A DNA stretch of 64,000 nt from Periconia sp. R9002 (lineage: Eukaryota > Ascomycota > Dothideomycetes > Pleosporales > Periconiaceae): NCBI GenBank assembly GCA_023627715.1, contig JAMAHW010000028.1, positions 124,001-188,000 on the forward strand, read 5' to 3'. The notes under the pieces were generated by a model that did no database searches, was not told where the DNA came from, and saw nothing but the letters and a program-made list of their open reading frames with translations. Position 1 is the first letter of the stretch; each line of letters begins with the position of its first letter. Below, in pieces: positions 33,841 to 44,091 of this stretch. The translations under genes were made by a program, and so were the position numbers.

Positions 33841-34714
33841 ACAAATGCTCTTGGGCTGCCTTCAAACCACGCTTAGCAATCCATAGAAAGCTAGGTGCAG
33901 TGGAAGATGTACTGCATTACTGCTCGATCTTGAAGTGCAATAAGAAATTATTGTGAGCTGCTACAACAATTGATAACTCCTGGCGCACTTTCGGGGAGAG
34001 CTGCATTGTGCATATGGCAGCGTGCATGCGTGATTTAGTCAACGCTGAACATCTGCGGCACTGGACACGCCTTATCATAGCACCTTCACGTAAGTAATTA
34101 GAGGGAATGGAATTTTAAGATAAGCCGAGTGTGTTACGAATCAAAGTAGCACGGCGTTTGCTTGTCTGCTATGCATTTGACATTTTTGTTATGCAGGAGA
34201 TCATCGGATTCTTGATGGCTTCTGACCTGGACAGGGATATCTAAGGGCTGTATCAGCGGCAGGCTGGATTTAAGTTTCATGTGATGCTAGTATCTAAAAG
34301 GGAAAAAAGGCGCATCCTGCAAGAATGAACTGAGAGACAAGCAATTCTCTGGACATTTGAATCTCTCTTCTCTAAGGATTGAGGGCCTCGGTGATGTTTT
34401 CTTACTGTTTCATTATTGTCTAGAAGTATAGAAATGTGAAGAGAAATGTAGAGGAGAATGACATTTTCAAGGTAGCGATAAAATCCAATTTCACTGCTGA
34501 CGTTACTATACATATGAATGATCGTTTACACAAAGCAAACTCCACTAGACCAACAGTACCTGCATAATTGAACTGGATTTAACCTTCAAACTGCTCACTA
34601 GTCGCTGTACTCAGAATTTGATCAGCGCAGAAGCATGGTTTTCGTACTCTAACCTAGCAACTCAATGATACTCTGTGGCACAGTGGGGATGCTAAAATCC
34701 AGCAGTCCTAGAGC
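33841..34714. other. Spacer
   Basis: This lies between two convergent genes. I see no gene, repeat or RNA. Confidence 0.45.
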
Positions 34715-35821
34715 TTATCCCTGTTGCCAGAGAACGGTAGCATACCCCTCAAAGCTGACTGAATCAATCGCTTTGATCTCTTCATTGGTGAGCCGCCACC
34801 CGAACGCTTGAATATTATCCTGCGCCTGATGAGGGTTCCTCATCCCAACCAACGGCTTGGCTCCTTTGCACATGTTGTAATTCAGCGCAACCGCACTAGA
34901 CGGCACCCGGTTTGCATCTGCAATCTTCTTCAAAACTGCTTTAACAGGTTCGATGTCCTTCATGTCATAGCTGGAGAAGCGATACGTCTTTGGTGGTGGG
35001 TTTTGAGTGTTGTACTTGTCCGTGAGGCGACCTTGCGCTAGGGAAGAGTATGATTGAAACACGATGCCGTTGTCCTTGCATGTCTTCAACAATCCCGAGG
35101 TCTCTGGAAGACGGCGTAGCACTGAGTATTCGCACTGATTGAGTGCTAGAGGCACATCATACTTTGCGAGCTCATCGCGCATCTTGAGCATATCCTGTTC
35201 GTCATAGTTTGCCACACCAACACATTTGGTCAGGCCCTTGTCGACGCATTCCGCCAAACCTTTTGCCACCGCTGATATGGACTGTAAATGAATTGGTCCA
35301 TGAACAAGGTAGATATCGACGAACGACAACCCCATCCGCTCCAGGCTGCCCTCAAGTTTGCGCACCGGCGAAGACTTTGGGTGCAGAATGTCAGTGAGCT
35401 GGGGAATAACATAGTACTTTGTCTGAATAATAAAGTCTTCCCTTCTCAACCCTGCAAACAACTTTCCGCAGATCTCTTCGCTCTTTCCGTCGCCATAAGC
35501 CTGCGCCGTATCGACGAAGTTGACTCCATCCTGGAGAGACTGTCTAACAGTTGCTTCCACCGCGGGAAACTGCGAGTCGTCCCAATGCCATGTAGCTTTT
35601 TCTCCCCAGGACCATGCGCCAATGCACATAATGGGCGCATAAACGTTGTGTTTCTTCCCTCGGTAGGTGACCTTCTCGGAGACCGTTGGTGTCCAATCTT
35701 GTGGCAGCACCGCGGCAAGACCGTCAATCTCTTTGGGTACGGGATTGGGTTTGCGGTAATCGTGGATACCGGATACCGCGGACATGCCTGACCCAAGGCC
35801 AGCCTGGAGAGTATGCTGCAT
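34715..35821 (-). CDS. Aldo/keto reductase, 368 aa
   Basis: Single exon. The catalytic tetrad is complete: Asp104 and Tyr109 in FVDTAQAYG, Lys135 in IIQTKYY and His174 in VDIYLVHGP. GVANYDEQDM and PLVGMRNPHQAQDN fit the later barrel strands, the last touching the cofactor. The fold is a TIM barrel, and the reaction is NAD(P)H-dependent reduction of aldehydes or ketones. The first 45 residues (MQHTLQAGLGSGM...) are longer than in core family members and look like a loose extension, with a slight chance of a targeting role. Fungal relatives of this subgroup include pyridoxal-reductase-like and general stress AKRs. The substrate is unknown. A TATAAA lies about 92 bp upstream. Confidence 0.93.
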   Translation of the reverse strand: MQHTLQAGLGSGMSAVSGIHDYRKPNPVPKEIDGLAAVLPQDWTPTVSEKVTYRGKKHNVYAPIMCIGAWSWGEKATWHWDDSQFPAVEATVRQSLQDGVNFVDTAQAYGDGKSEEICGKLFAGLRREDFIIQTKYYVIPQLTDILHPKSSPVRKLEGSLERMGLSFVDIYLVHGPIHLQSISAVAKGLAECVDKGLTKCVGVANYDEQDMLKMRDELAKYDVPLALNQCEYSVLRRLPETSGLLKTCKDNGIVFQSYSSLAQGRLTDKYNTQNPPPKTYRFSSYDMKDIEPVKAVLKKIADANRVPSSAVALNYNMCKGAKPLVGMRNPHQAQDNIQAFGWRLTNEEIKAIDSVSFEGYATVLWQQG

Positions 35822-35912
35822 TTCTTGCTGTAAATTCTAGCTGATTCAAATAATTGTGTTGTTGTTGTTGTTGTTTGTTGGCTAAGTGAGTGAAGGTGGG
35901 CGCATAATACGC

Positions 35913-35918
35913 TTTATA
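35913..35918 (-). promoter_or_regulatory. TATA box of aldo/keto reductase gene
   Basis: TATAAA on the minus strand lies about 92 bp upstream of the ATG at 35821. Confidence 0.45.
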
Positions 35919-36742
35919 AGGACGTTTGAGAGCCTGGCGTTTTTCATGGAACAATGTAATACGTCGTTAACTTGAAATTATGATGTTAATCGTTTACTTG
36001 AGTTTCCTTGAGTTGGCTGTGACAACATATTCGACACAATCTCGAGTCACAAGATTGTTGAAGAGTAAAGTCAATAGTCATGTTGATCAAACTTTGATGT
36101 CATAGCAATGAGAGATACTCTATACCGTTAGACAAGGACTAGGGAGTAGTCTGTGTAATATATCAGAAATATTGCATTCGTTAATCTTTATTCGTACGTT
36201 ATTGTGATCAAAGAGGTGGCGCACGCGTATTCGCAATGGATACATATGTACATATGTACCTACATAGAGATAGTGAATCACGTGACCTTTCCATTCACAT
36301 GTCCATGTGGTGCACAAATAAATCGAAGAGAACGTTATTGAAAAATTCCTTTTAAAATTAAAAGAATTTGGTTTAATACGTTCAACAGAAATTGAAGTTT
36401 TAGTTTTAATATCCAAAAAAATCTTACATATAGAAGGCACAGCGTGCAGCAAATGGGCTCAGTGTTCGCAGGAACATGGGACTCCAAACTAAAATTGACA
36501 ATTTAATCCAAATACGTACGTACCAAAAGCGCTGATCCGATCAAATAGGCAGGATCATGACGAGGAACTGGCGTGAACGCGCCATAACACCAAAAGACCG
36601 AAGCCGACTTTCGACTCAATCTTCGAGCCTTGGAAACCCCTAGGTATTTACTATCGCAATCGATCCAACTTAGCTCAAAGACGATACAAGCAAAAAATCC
36701 TAACCAGTCTTCCACACATAGCACTTAAAACTGACAAAAACC
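35919..36742. other. AT-rich spacer
   Basis: No gene is supported. A CATATGTACATATGTAC-like palindromic patch lies near 36243. AT-richness next to a truncated gene may mark an old rearrangement or a mutated repeat. Confidence 0.4.
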
Positions 36743-37556
36743 TCATCGGAGCATCGACATAGCCAAAGCTACACATTAGAGTTAGCGAATTACCATCTAC
36801 CATCTCTCCTCACGCGAGACACCCCTCCTCCCCGGCAAGTCCACCAACAGCAGAAACTGAAAGCAGAAATGGAGAAACTTACCAGCCTCAGCAATCTCTT
36901 CCTCCTCCTTCCCAACGACAGCCCTCCTTCCCTCGGCCCTCCCATTCCCATTCCCACTCCCTTGTCCCTCAAAACTGACCAACGTTCCCGCAATAGGGAG
37001 CGCCAACCCAATATAAACAGGCTTACCCGCTGCGTAAGAAAGCGCACTTACCATACGATCCATTTGGGCGACGGCCGTCAAGGGACTATTGATGATCGTT
37101 GCGGCCGCGAAATCAAGATTCCCGGTTTGTGTTTGTGTGCTAATTGTCGCGGATATACATCAACATCATCATCTTTAATGAGTATAATCCAGGACATGGA
37201 TGGGGAGTGGGAGAAAGGTGAACTATACCTGACAAACCTCGCCGATTCGAGTTCTTGAATAACAATCACATGTCGATATCCAAAAAAGCGTGCAGCGTCG
37301 TTGCAGCATATGGCGAGATCTGCAGAGGACGCGAGGAAGCAGAGGATTTCGGTGGGAGCAGGCTGGGTGGGGGGTTGACTGGTTAGGGCGAGGTTGTTGC
37401 GGTGGATGGAGCCTGCGAAGATGGTGGCTTGAGGGGTTTGTTAGTATGATTGATGCGAGGTAGAAGGTTTTGTTTACTCCTGCTACGGGTCACCACTCGT
37501 TGGACACCAATTGAGGCGAGCTTTTGGAAGAGTTGATCGCCGATTGTTGTGGACAT
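36743..37556 (-). pseudogene. Truncated pyruvate-decarboxylase-like (TPP enzyme) gene
   Basis: Four minus-strand exons join in phase: 37487-37556, 37229-37427, 36883-37139 and 36743-36768, coding 183 aa. The first intron has a perfect ACTAAC branch site. The product matches only the N-terminal domain of pyruvate decarboxylase. MSTTIGDQLFQKLASIGVQ corresponds to its first helix, TIFAGSIHRNNLAL to the IFGVPGDFNLALL element, and GNLDFAAATI plus MDRMVSALSYAAGKPVYIGL to the GNGDF and IDR...PVYI blocks. The Asn-Glu-Leu that supplies the catalytic Glu reads Ala-Asp-Leu here. About 40 to 50 residues are missing between exons 2 and 3, and the central and C-terminal (TPP-binding) domains are absent. 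It cannot be an active decarboxylase. It may be a decaying relic or a small expressed remnant. Confidence 0.6.
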
Positions 37557-38632
37557 GATGGTGAGTCTGGAGTTGCTAGATCGTAAGGTTGAGTTCAGAT
37601 TTCAGATAGAAGTAGAGGTGATTTTGTCTAAATATTTGGACGGCTTGGAAAAATATGATTAAAAGACAGTCTTTGAAGTGAGTCTAAAGCTGTTGATAGA
37701 AGAGTTATCGTGATGATCTACCGTCGTGAAACTCTTGCTTCACCACGGTGATATATATTCTTCTCTGATCCGCAGTTCCAGCACTCGGCCGACTTATCAT
37801 CATCAGAAAGGCATCTCCTGGTGAGATAGAACAGGCAGAACGCCTTCGAGCTACACAAAGATCGTAATCCAGCTGTCGATTCCTCAATTTCGACCCCAAA
37901 GTCTCAAGATACTACAACAATAGCATTATTCATTCAGTGTTCAATGCCACACCAGCTGAACCCGTCACGTCCGAATTACTTAGAATCTGTAAGTGAATGG
38001 CCCCAATTTACAGAATTCAACACCCTTTCAAACAGTCTATCTACCAATGGAGGGAAGAACACACATTCGTGACGAATCTACGTTGTTCTCTTTTCCCGAC
38101 TGGGTAATGAAGGCAGTCGATTGATAAGCCCATCGGCATAGCCGTACACGTAGCTCTGTTCCATGAAGCTCACTCGAAAACGCTTCATAACGAGAATTCC
38201 GAGATCCCGCCGAGCTCATTGTTTATAGCTGAGCAGTACTGATGCAGATGCGCGCCTCGCGAGGCTGGATGTTCGGCGGAAGCGCGCCGTCAAGTACATA
38301 CACACAAGCAGGAGATCCGCGCCTTGGCGATAAGATCCATAGGCGTGGGGGCTGATAGTAGTGTGAACAAGAGAAATGGGGCTTGACTCGGGCGTTATTC
38401 AGCACTGATGAAGAGGGTGGTTGGACGGCGGAGGCCCGGAGGAGGTTCGGTAGGTTAAGCGAGGCTGAGGCTGATGGGGTGGCAGTGCAAAGAACGATTG
38501 AGGTGAGATGTATATTCTATGTAAATTGCGTATCAATACAAAAACTCTATCTAGACATATCTCCCGAGCTTTCAATGGTGGTAAGGACAGGCGTGTTTTT
38601 TGGTGAGTGGAGTCGTGCACTGATTGTTCTGA
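37557..38632. other. Spacer
   Basis: No gene is supported on either strand. It lies downstream of the protease gene and upstream of the decarboxylase relic. Confidence 0.4.
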
Positions 38633-40144
38633 TCAATCATCGTAGTCCCCTTCGTGAGTATATTCATCGTCCTGGGCTTCCTCTTCATACGTCTCTTCCT
38701 CAGAGGCCTCCTCTGTTTCCTCTTCTTCATAAGTCTCCTCGGCTTCTTCCTCCTCGTACGTCTCCTCCGTTACTTCTACCACGTAGGTCTCCTCCGCTGT
38801 TTCTACTACGTAAGTTTCCTCCACTCCCACTACGTAAGTCCCTTCTTCAGCTGCTTCCTCCTCGTCCTCTCCCCCAGGGCCAACCTGCCAGCGCTCAATG
38901 ATGGCGTCGACAACTGACTGTTCGGCTTCATCGACGTGGTTGTCGGAAGAAACTATCTCCTGGAGTTGTCCAATAATGGAAGCAAGAACTTCCTGGGAAA
39001 AGAACTCAGGGAAAATTTCAATGGACTCCCAAAAGAGGTCGTTATCCTGTATGAAGTTGGCGTGAGTGTTATACAGAACTGTACTAGCGACCTCATGGGA
39101 TCCGAGCTGCTCTAGAACAGGCGTAATATGCTCAGCCGTAGCTTCCAGCTCTTCATCAGCTAGTTCTCCATCCGCGCCCGCCGCTCGCAAGAAGATGAGT
39201 GCGAGACGCACTTCAAGAGGTATCGTGTCCATGCGCGCCACCATGTTGGCGTACGTATCATCATCCATATCGGCAAGTACTCCCGAGATGCCCTCGAGCA
39301 CCGTCTCTTCATCCTCAGCCCATGCATCTTCATCAGGAGGAAGTACATCCACACGCTCAATAATCCATGAGTCGTGAAGATTGTGCTTTGGGTCCATGAG
39401 ATAGCGGTATGGGATGTAACAGTAGCCCTTGTCGCCCCATTCGGTGCCCCACGAGTTGCGCACGATAAAGACTTGGTCTGGGTCGGAGTATCCAACACAC
39501 AGCATAGCATGTGCGCTGTGTTGCTCGGCTTGAGCTTCATTCTTCACAGGCATGGAAATTGCACCGCGCCTGGGCTGACTGAAGGAGCTGTAGAGTTTAC
39601 AGCCGAAAATGATGGGGTGGCCCTCCGCAAGACAGGTTTTCCACTCGTTCAGGTCGGTTTCCACAGCCATGGTATCTTCGATACAAAATTGCGCGGCTTC
39701 TTCATAGGCAGCATCTCCAGGCACTGTGGTGACCAGGGACTCATCAAAGGGCCAAGTCTCCTCGGAACAAGCTCCGTATGTCTTGAGGCCCTCGATAGCA
39801 CACTCGGTGAAACTTCCAGCATCCTCGTCCACTGAAGTCTCCCCATTTGGGTCCAGGTAGCGTGCGTTGTAGTAAATGAAGAGACGGCTCACATCGTAGC
39901 CATCGGCACCAAGATGACGCTTCATGAGATACTCGTAAGCGCCGGCGGTGGCATTAGCGACGCAACTCGAAGTCTGACCCTGGTTTTCGACCGGTGACAT
40001 GAAATGTCGAAGGTCGACTTTGGGGGGAAGATGCGAGAGGGTGCCAGAAGCGACGTATCGCTTCGCATTCGCGGATTGCGGTGCATAATGGTATCCAGCC
40101 ACCTTTCGCGTCGTGCCATTGGACTGCGTAAAGCTGAAAGTCAT
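38633..40144 (-). CDS. Papain-like cysteine protease fused to TerB-like domain and acidic repeat tail, 503 aa
   Basis: Single exon. Residues about 35-265 form a C1A peptidase: VENQGQTSSCVANATAGAYE with Cys61, HSAHAMLCVGY with His212, and RNSWGTEWGDKGYCYIPY with Asn230. The oxyanion Gln is Gln55 or Gln57. No signal peptide or clear long propeptide precedes it, so it is probably intracellular. Residues about 300-420 look like a TerB-type helical domain. Two repeats carry an acidic loop: ALIFLRAAGADGELADEEL and VSSDNHVDEAEQSVVDAIIE. The last 75 residues are Glu/Thr/Tyr/Val repeats (EETYVVE, EETYEEEE). Papain plus TerB is mainly a bacterial combination in my knowledge. It is unusual in a fungus, so horizontal origin is possible. 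A TATA-like site lies about 95 bp upstream. Confidence 0.87.
   Translation of the reverse strand: MTFSFTQSNGTTRKVAGYHYAPQSANAKRYVASGTLSHLPPKVDLRHFMSPVENQGQTSSCVANATAGAYEYLMKRHLGADGYDVSRLFIYYNARYLDPNGETSVDEDAGSFTECAIEGLKTYGACSEETWPFDESLVTTVPGDAAYEEAAQFCIEDTMAVETDLNEWKTCLAEGHPIIFGCKLYSSFSQPRRGAISMPVKNEAQAEQHSAHAMLCVGYSDPDQVFIVRNSWGTEWGDKGYCYIPYRYLMDPKHNLHDSWIIERVDVLPPDEDAWAEDEETVLEGISGVLADMDDDTYANMVARMDTIPLEVRLALIFLRAAGADGELADEELEATAEHITPVLEQLGSHEVASTVLYNTHANFIQDNDLFWESIEIFPEFFSQEVLASIIGQLQEIVSSDNHVDEAEQSVVDAIIERWQVGPGGEDEEEAAEEGTYVVGVEETYVVETAEETYVVEVTEETYEEEEAEETYEEEETEEASEEETYEEEAQDDEYTHEGDYDD
38660..38850 (-). repeat. Glu/Thr/Tyr-rich coding repeats (EETYVV / EETYEEE)
   Basis: About seven degenerate units of 18 to 33 bp encode the acidic tail of the protease, reading ETYVVxxxEE first and ETYEEEEAE later. 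Repeat number is likely to vary between strains. Confidence 0.75.
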
Positions 40145-40238
40145 CTTGGAAAGAAGCAGTAGTTGATATTTAAGAAATAGAAGTGGAAAGTGAAAGTGGG
40201 TCTGATCTCTATAAGCATGGACGGTGAATCACACCCTT

Positions 40239-40246
40239 CTTATATC
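40239..40246 (-). promoter_or_regulatory. TATA-like box of protease gene
   Basis: GATATAAG on the minus strand lies about 95 bp upstream of the ATG at 40144. Confidence 0.45.
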
Positions 40247-41817
40247 CTTTCTTTCTGTTGAAGGCAGGGACATCGCGGACGGCAGAGTGCATGGTTGCGT
40301 TCGTACACGTTTCCCGTTTTGCGTATGGTCAATTTTATGCAAAAAATACCGGTCAGAATGTTGTCTATTGTCACAGATACCGCGTGTCAGTTAGGAGACA
40401 TAGCAGGTATGCCTAACGGGCTCTCAACAGCGGCAACCAACCAATCGTAGAGAAGGGCTGTATAACGGGGTGCTGCAAACTGGGACACTAGTGTACTAAT
40501 TGGTAGTTTACTCATTGTATAGAACGGAGGAGAATAATCCAACTTCCAATTTGTATAAAAATATATTCCAGCTGAACTTTTTGAGACTATATCGGCGATT
40601 ATGTGCGCAACTACTCGACGTGCGATGCCCCTGCACATACATGCATAGCCAACGGCTATTTCGGCCCCCGTTCCCCTTGGGTTTCGCAAACGCCGCAAGC
40701 AAAGCATCTCAATGGCTTTTATATCCTCATTTTTATTTCAAACCGCAACACAGCGTCCAGCAATGATGCAAAAGCACTATATGAGAATGCGATACAATTT
40801 TCATGCCACAGAGCCTCAAGCTGCCGTTCATCATTGAAAACCCGCATAACAATGCGAGCTTCCACTATAAACCGTTCCTGCCCCCACCGTACGTTAATCC
40901 TCCCCTGTCGCTCGATAAGCGCTCGTGACAGCTACCCCGAAGCGCTTTTTAGAACGGTCCAGACCAACTCCACGCCGGTATAGACTCAGCTATAGTGCCA
41001 TCCCTCTCCTGGGTCTTGCGCAAAATACGAAACCACCACCCTTTTGTCTTGAATGTGTTATCACTTTATGTGTGCGAAGTTCGCGGCAGCATGCTTCCTA
41101 AGCTGAAAGTGTCGGCGATACTTAGGATCCAGTCGGCGACACATATGTTGGTGTGTCGGCGATAAACAGCTATCCATATTGCTTCAGTCAAGAGGTTTCA
41201 GGAGGTAGCAATTGATGCATAACGCACTTATCACTAATAAGTATCATCTCAAAGAACGAAAGATAGGGTGTCATTCTACAGATCGATTGATATAGACTCT
41301 CACGTTCTGGCAACGACTGGATATGCTTGCTGTGTCAATGGCTATTGTTACAATCATTATGCAATCCACTAATTTCTTGCGCCATTTAATATTGAAACAG
41401 TTATACCGATCAGGGGTGATTGAGATGTTCGTATTCAGCCACTTGATTGATGAAAGTGAATAGCGGTGCAATGCACTCGTAGCTGGTGTGTAGGATGGAA
41501 CGCACATGAACATATTCGAAGGGTAGAGCGGCCATGTGCCTCAGACATTGTAAAACATGACCTGATAAATATGTTCGTAAATTCTCTAAGCCCGTAGCGT
41601 ACATAACATCGTTAAACACAACCGTTTCAACGAAGGCATCAATGTCATCACCGAGGGTATCCATTGCGCGCTCCCATCCAACATAATAATTCAATACATA
41701 TACTCATTGACCTCCCAACACAGCCGTGCGCCAATCCAATTTGAAACAATCCAGACCGTATCCGAGCGTATGGTATGCCGATACACCTGCCTTGACGTCC
41801 GATCAAAGGTAGCTCGC
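40247..41817. other. Spacer with GTCGGCGAYA triplet
   Basis: No gene is firmly supported. A 94-codon minus-strand frame at 41410-41694 lacks an ATG and has no clear splice partner. Three copies of GTCGGCGAYA occur at 41110-41163. Confidence 0.4.
41110..41163. repeat. Three spaced copies of GTCGGCGAYA
   Basis: GTCGGCGATA, GTCGGCGACA and GTCGGCGATA start at 41110, 41131 and 41154, at intervals of 21 and 23 bp (about two helical turns). Such spacing could suit a multimeric binding site, but no factor is known to me. Confidence 0.6.
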
Positions 41818-42229
41818 TTAGTTCAGCTTCTTATTGCCAACCTTGACCGTATTGCCCTGCTTGCGCTGGTACTGCAAGAAAGCGAGGAAGCCAATAGACA
41901 GGACCGCAAGGATAGCAATGTTACCTAGGAAGCACAACAATATTAGCATTTTGCTTTCTTTTTCTGAATCATGCTTGCGCGTAACCAGATAAAGGGTGTG
42001 CGCAAGACATGGGGCGTGACCACTTACCAAGAATGAATCCAACAATGCCACCAGCGAGGTCGACCAAACCCTTAAAGAAGTCGACCACGAGATTCACTGT
42101 GCCATTCAGGAACTTGAAAGCGAACTCCAACGTGTCTTTCGCAAGGTGCCCCGCGGTCGTGAAGAGCGAGGTGACGACCTCAAAAAACGACGTCACGAGG
42201 TCGGAGAGGGATTTGATGATTGCTGACAT
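41818..42229 (-). CDS. Small hydrophobic membrane protein, two exons, 102 aa
   Basis: Minus-strand exons 42028-42229 and 41818-41924, with a 103-nt intron GTAAGT...CTAG in phase 1. The product starts MSAIIKSLSDLVTSFFEVVT and continues amphipathic and hydrophobic (FLNGTVNLVVDFFKGLVDLA). A membrane span follows (GFILGNIAILAVLSIGFLAF, with the Gly codon split by the intron), then a basic tail (QYQRKQGNTVKVGNKKLN). The strong donor and in-phase joining across a membrane helix give good support. Very similar small proteins are, I believe, conserved in ascomycetes, but I cannot name the family. A membrane-tethering or organelle-membrane role is a guess. Confidence 0.8.
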
Positions 42230-44091
42230 TCTGAACTATGCCTGCGTTCTATTTTATTGGTATGTCGTGATTTTGTTGTATCGCTGGTCTTTCGAGAAGT
42301 TAGTTAAAGTGCAGCTGTAGTCTGTATAGTATGTTGTGTGCTAGAGAAACGTTGGGTTAGTTGCAACTTTTTAAGCGTGGAAACAATGCAAGGGCGATCA
42401 AACGTGCCGATGATGTCGGTACTACGCCATTTCGTAATGCTGTCCTGCTTGCTCCCATCTGTGGCTGTGTACATTGCACACCTACAAAATGTACGGGACT
42501 GTCGCAGGTGCTCTCGCCGCACCACATCAAAGCAAATCCGGTTTTTAGGGATCAAGTCTGATTTCCATACACCCGAAAATGTAGAGCTGTGACCTATACC
42601 GTTAGGAAAAACGACCAGAATGTGAAGCGTATTTGCGCACCATGTAAAATCTACGTGCTCTGCTGGGTATTGTTGTAGGTATGACGTAGTTCGCACTATA
42701 GCCGGTTTAGGACTAGGCATACCCGAGCACGCGCTGCACTGAACAAGGCCAGGCTGTTTGTATACGGATGCCATTTGTAGGTTCTGCCTTAAGAAATTGG
42801 CAGAGCGATGAAGAAAAATCGAGTCGAAAGAGTTTAAGTGAAAACAGAATCATTGTTTGGTGGATGTGCACAAGATTATGCGCTAGAAAGAAACGTAAGG
42901 CAGCTCCAGACATTGTCGTGGTTACGCTGGTCTTGACGATCGAGAGAGGATACGGGAGGAGCAGGTCCCCAAAACTTGCTATTCTGCTGATGGCCTATTT
43001 AGATTTTGGGATGTCAGACCAGCTCCGCAATCAATTTTAAATGTCGGTCGTAGAAGCGAAGATAGGATGGAGCAAGCAACTTTGGTCAAGTCCACCCATG
43101 AAAAAAGTCATCAATGTGTTTCCGCGAGAGACACTTTTCTGGCCCATCTTAACCTGTAGCGCGGAATAATGCCGCCTCCTACAAGACATGCTTGATCCGC
43201 TGGAGCTATCAGATTTCAGATGTCGGACATCAAATAGTTGTGGTTGCAAGGTAGGGCAAAAGTCTTATCAAACCTGGGGAATGTGGGGATATCGCGCATT
43301 GACGAGTCCATAGAAATGGCCGAACCCTTACGGCCCGCGTTAAAAACGGAGATCCCGCTCTACCCCATGCTCAAAGGCTACCGCATCCAACCGTCTACTA
43401 TTCCAGGACTCTTTATCGCCAACCTATCAAATCACTACATTTCTGTATGTTAGAACGCCCTGTAACAAGGCGGCATGTAATGCACTTACCATTTCCGGCT
43501 CTTTTTGGCTCCTTGTGCATGGTGTGTTGACGTGGTCGTTGAGCCTGTCGGTCAGTCGAAAACGGCATCATGCAGCTCGAGAGCAAGAAGGCTAAAGGTC
43601 CTTGACCAATGCCAACGGAGGCTTGTAATTCTTTGCCGCGGGGAATCGGACGCTGATAACACCATTTCTACTGGAACCGGTTTTGCCCTTTCTCGAGGAG
43701 GGGGCGCTGCCTAGAATGCACACATATTTTCCTGGCCGCGACACGTGAATTTTATGTGTGGCATTAGAAGTATTGGAATATTTTCGCACCTGAATCATGC
43801 AAAGAGTATCCGTGTAAGAATCTGACCTTGGTTGTATTGATATAACGGGCATGAAATTGACACGAGTAACTTAGGCGGAGTTTAAACACGTCCTTCGCAC
43901 GCGAACGCATCTGAATGAAAACAGATCGGATTTCGCTAGTGCTTACTGGTGCCTCCCATTAGCAGGGAGTGTTATATTTGCCGCCGTTATCCAATGCCGT
44001 AATTGTCCTGCCTACCACTGCCTTCAAAACTGACAGTTTGAATCAATCCAAGACGAAAATTTCGCATATATATATCCTTCACTCATTATTT
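42230..44091. other. Spacer with unassigned open frames
   Basis: A 156-codon minus-strand frame (42304-42774) starts with ATG but has no domain and overlaps open frames on the other strand. I do not call it a gene. Nothing else is supported up to the HeLo/SesA-like gene. Confidence 0.35.

Noticed and set aside
41410..41694. 94-codon minus-strand frame
   Set aside because: It begins at a TTG, has a stop just upstream, and has no splice partner that I could justify.
42304..42774. 156-codon minus-strand frame with ATG
   Set aside because: No domain, low-complexity-free but unremarkable composition, and several open frames on the opposite strand. I could not distinguish it from chance.
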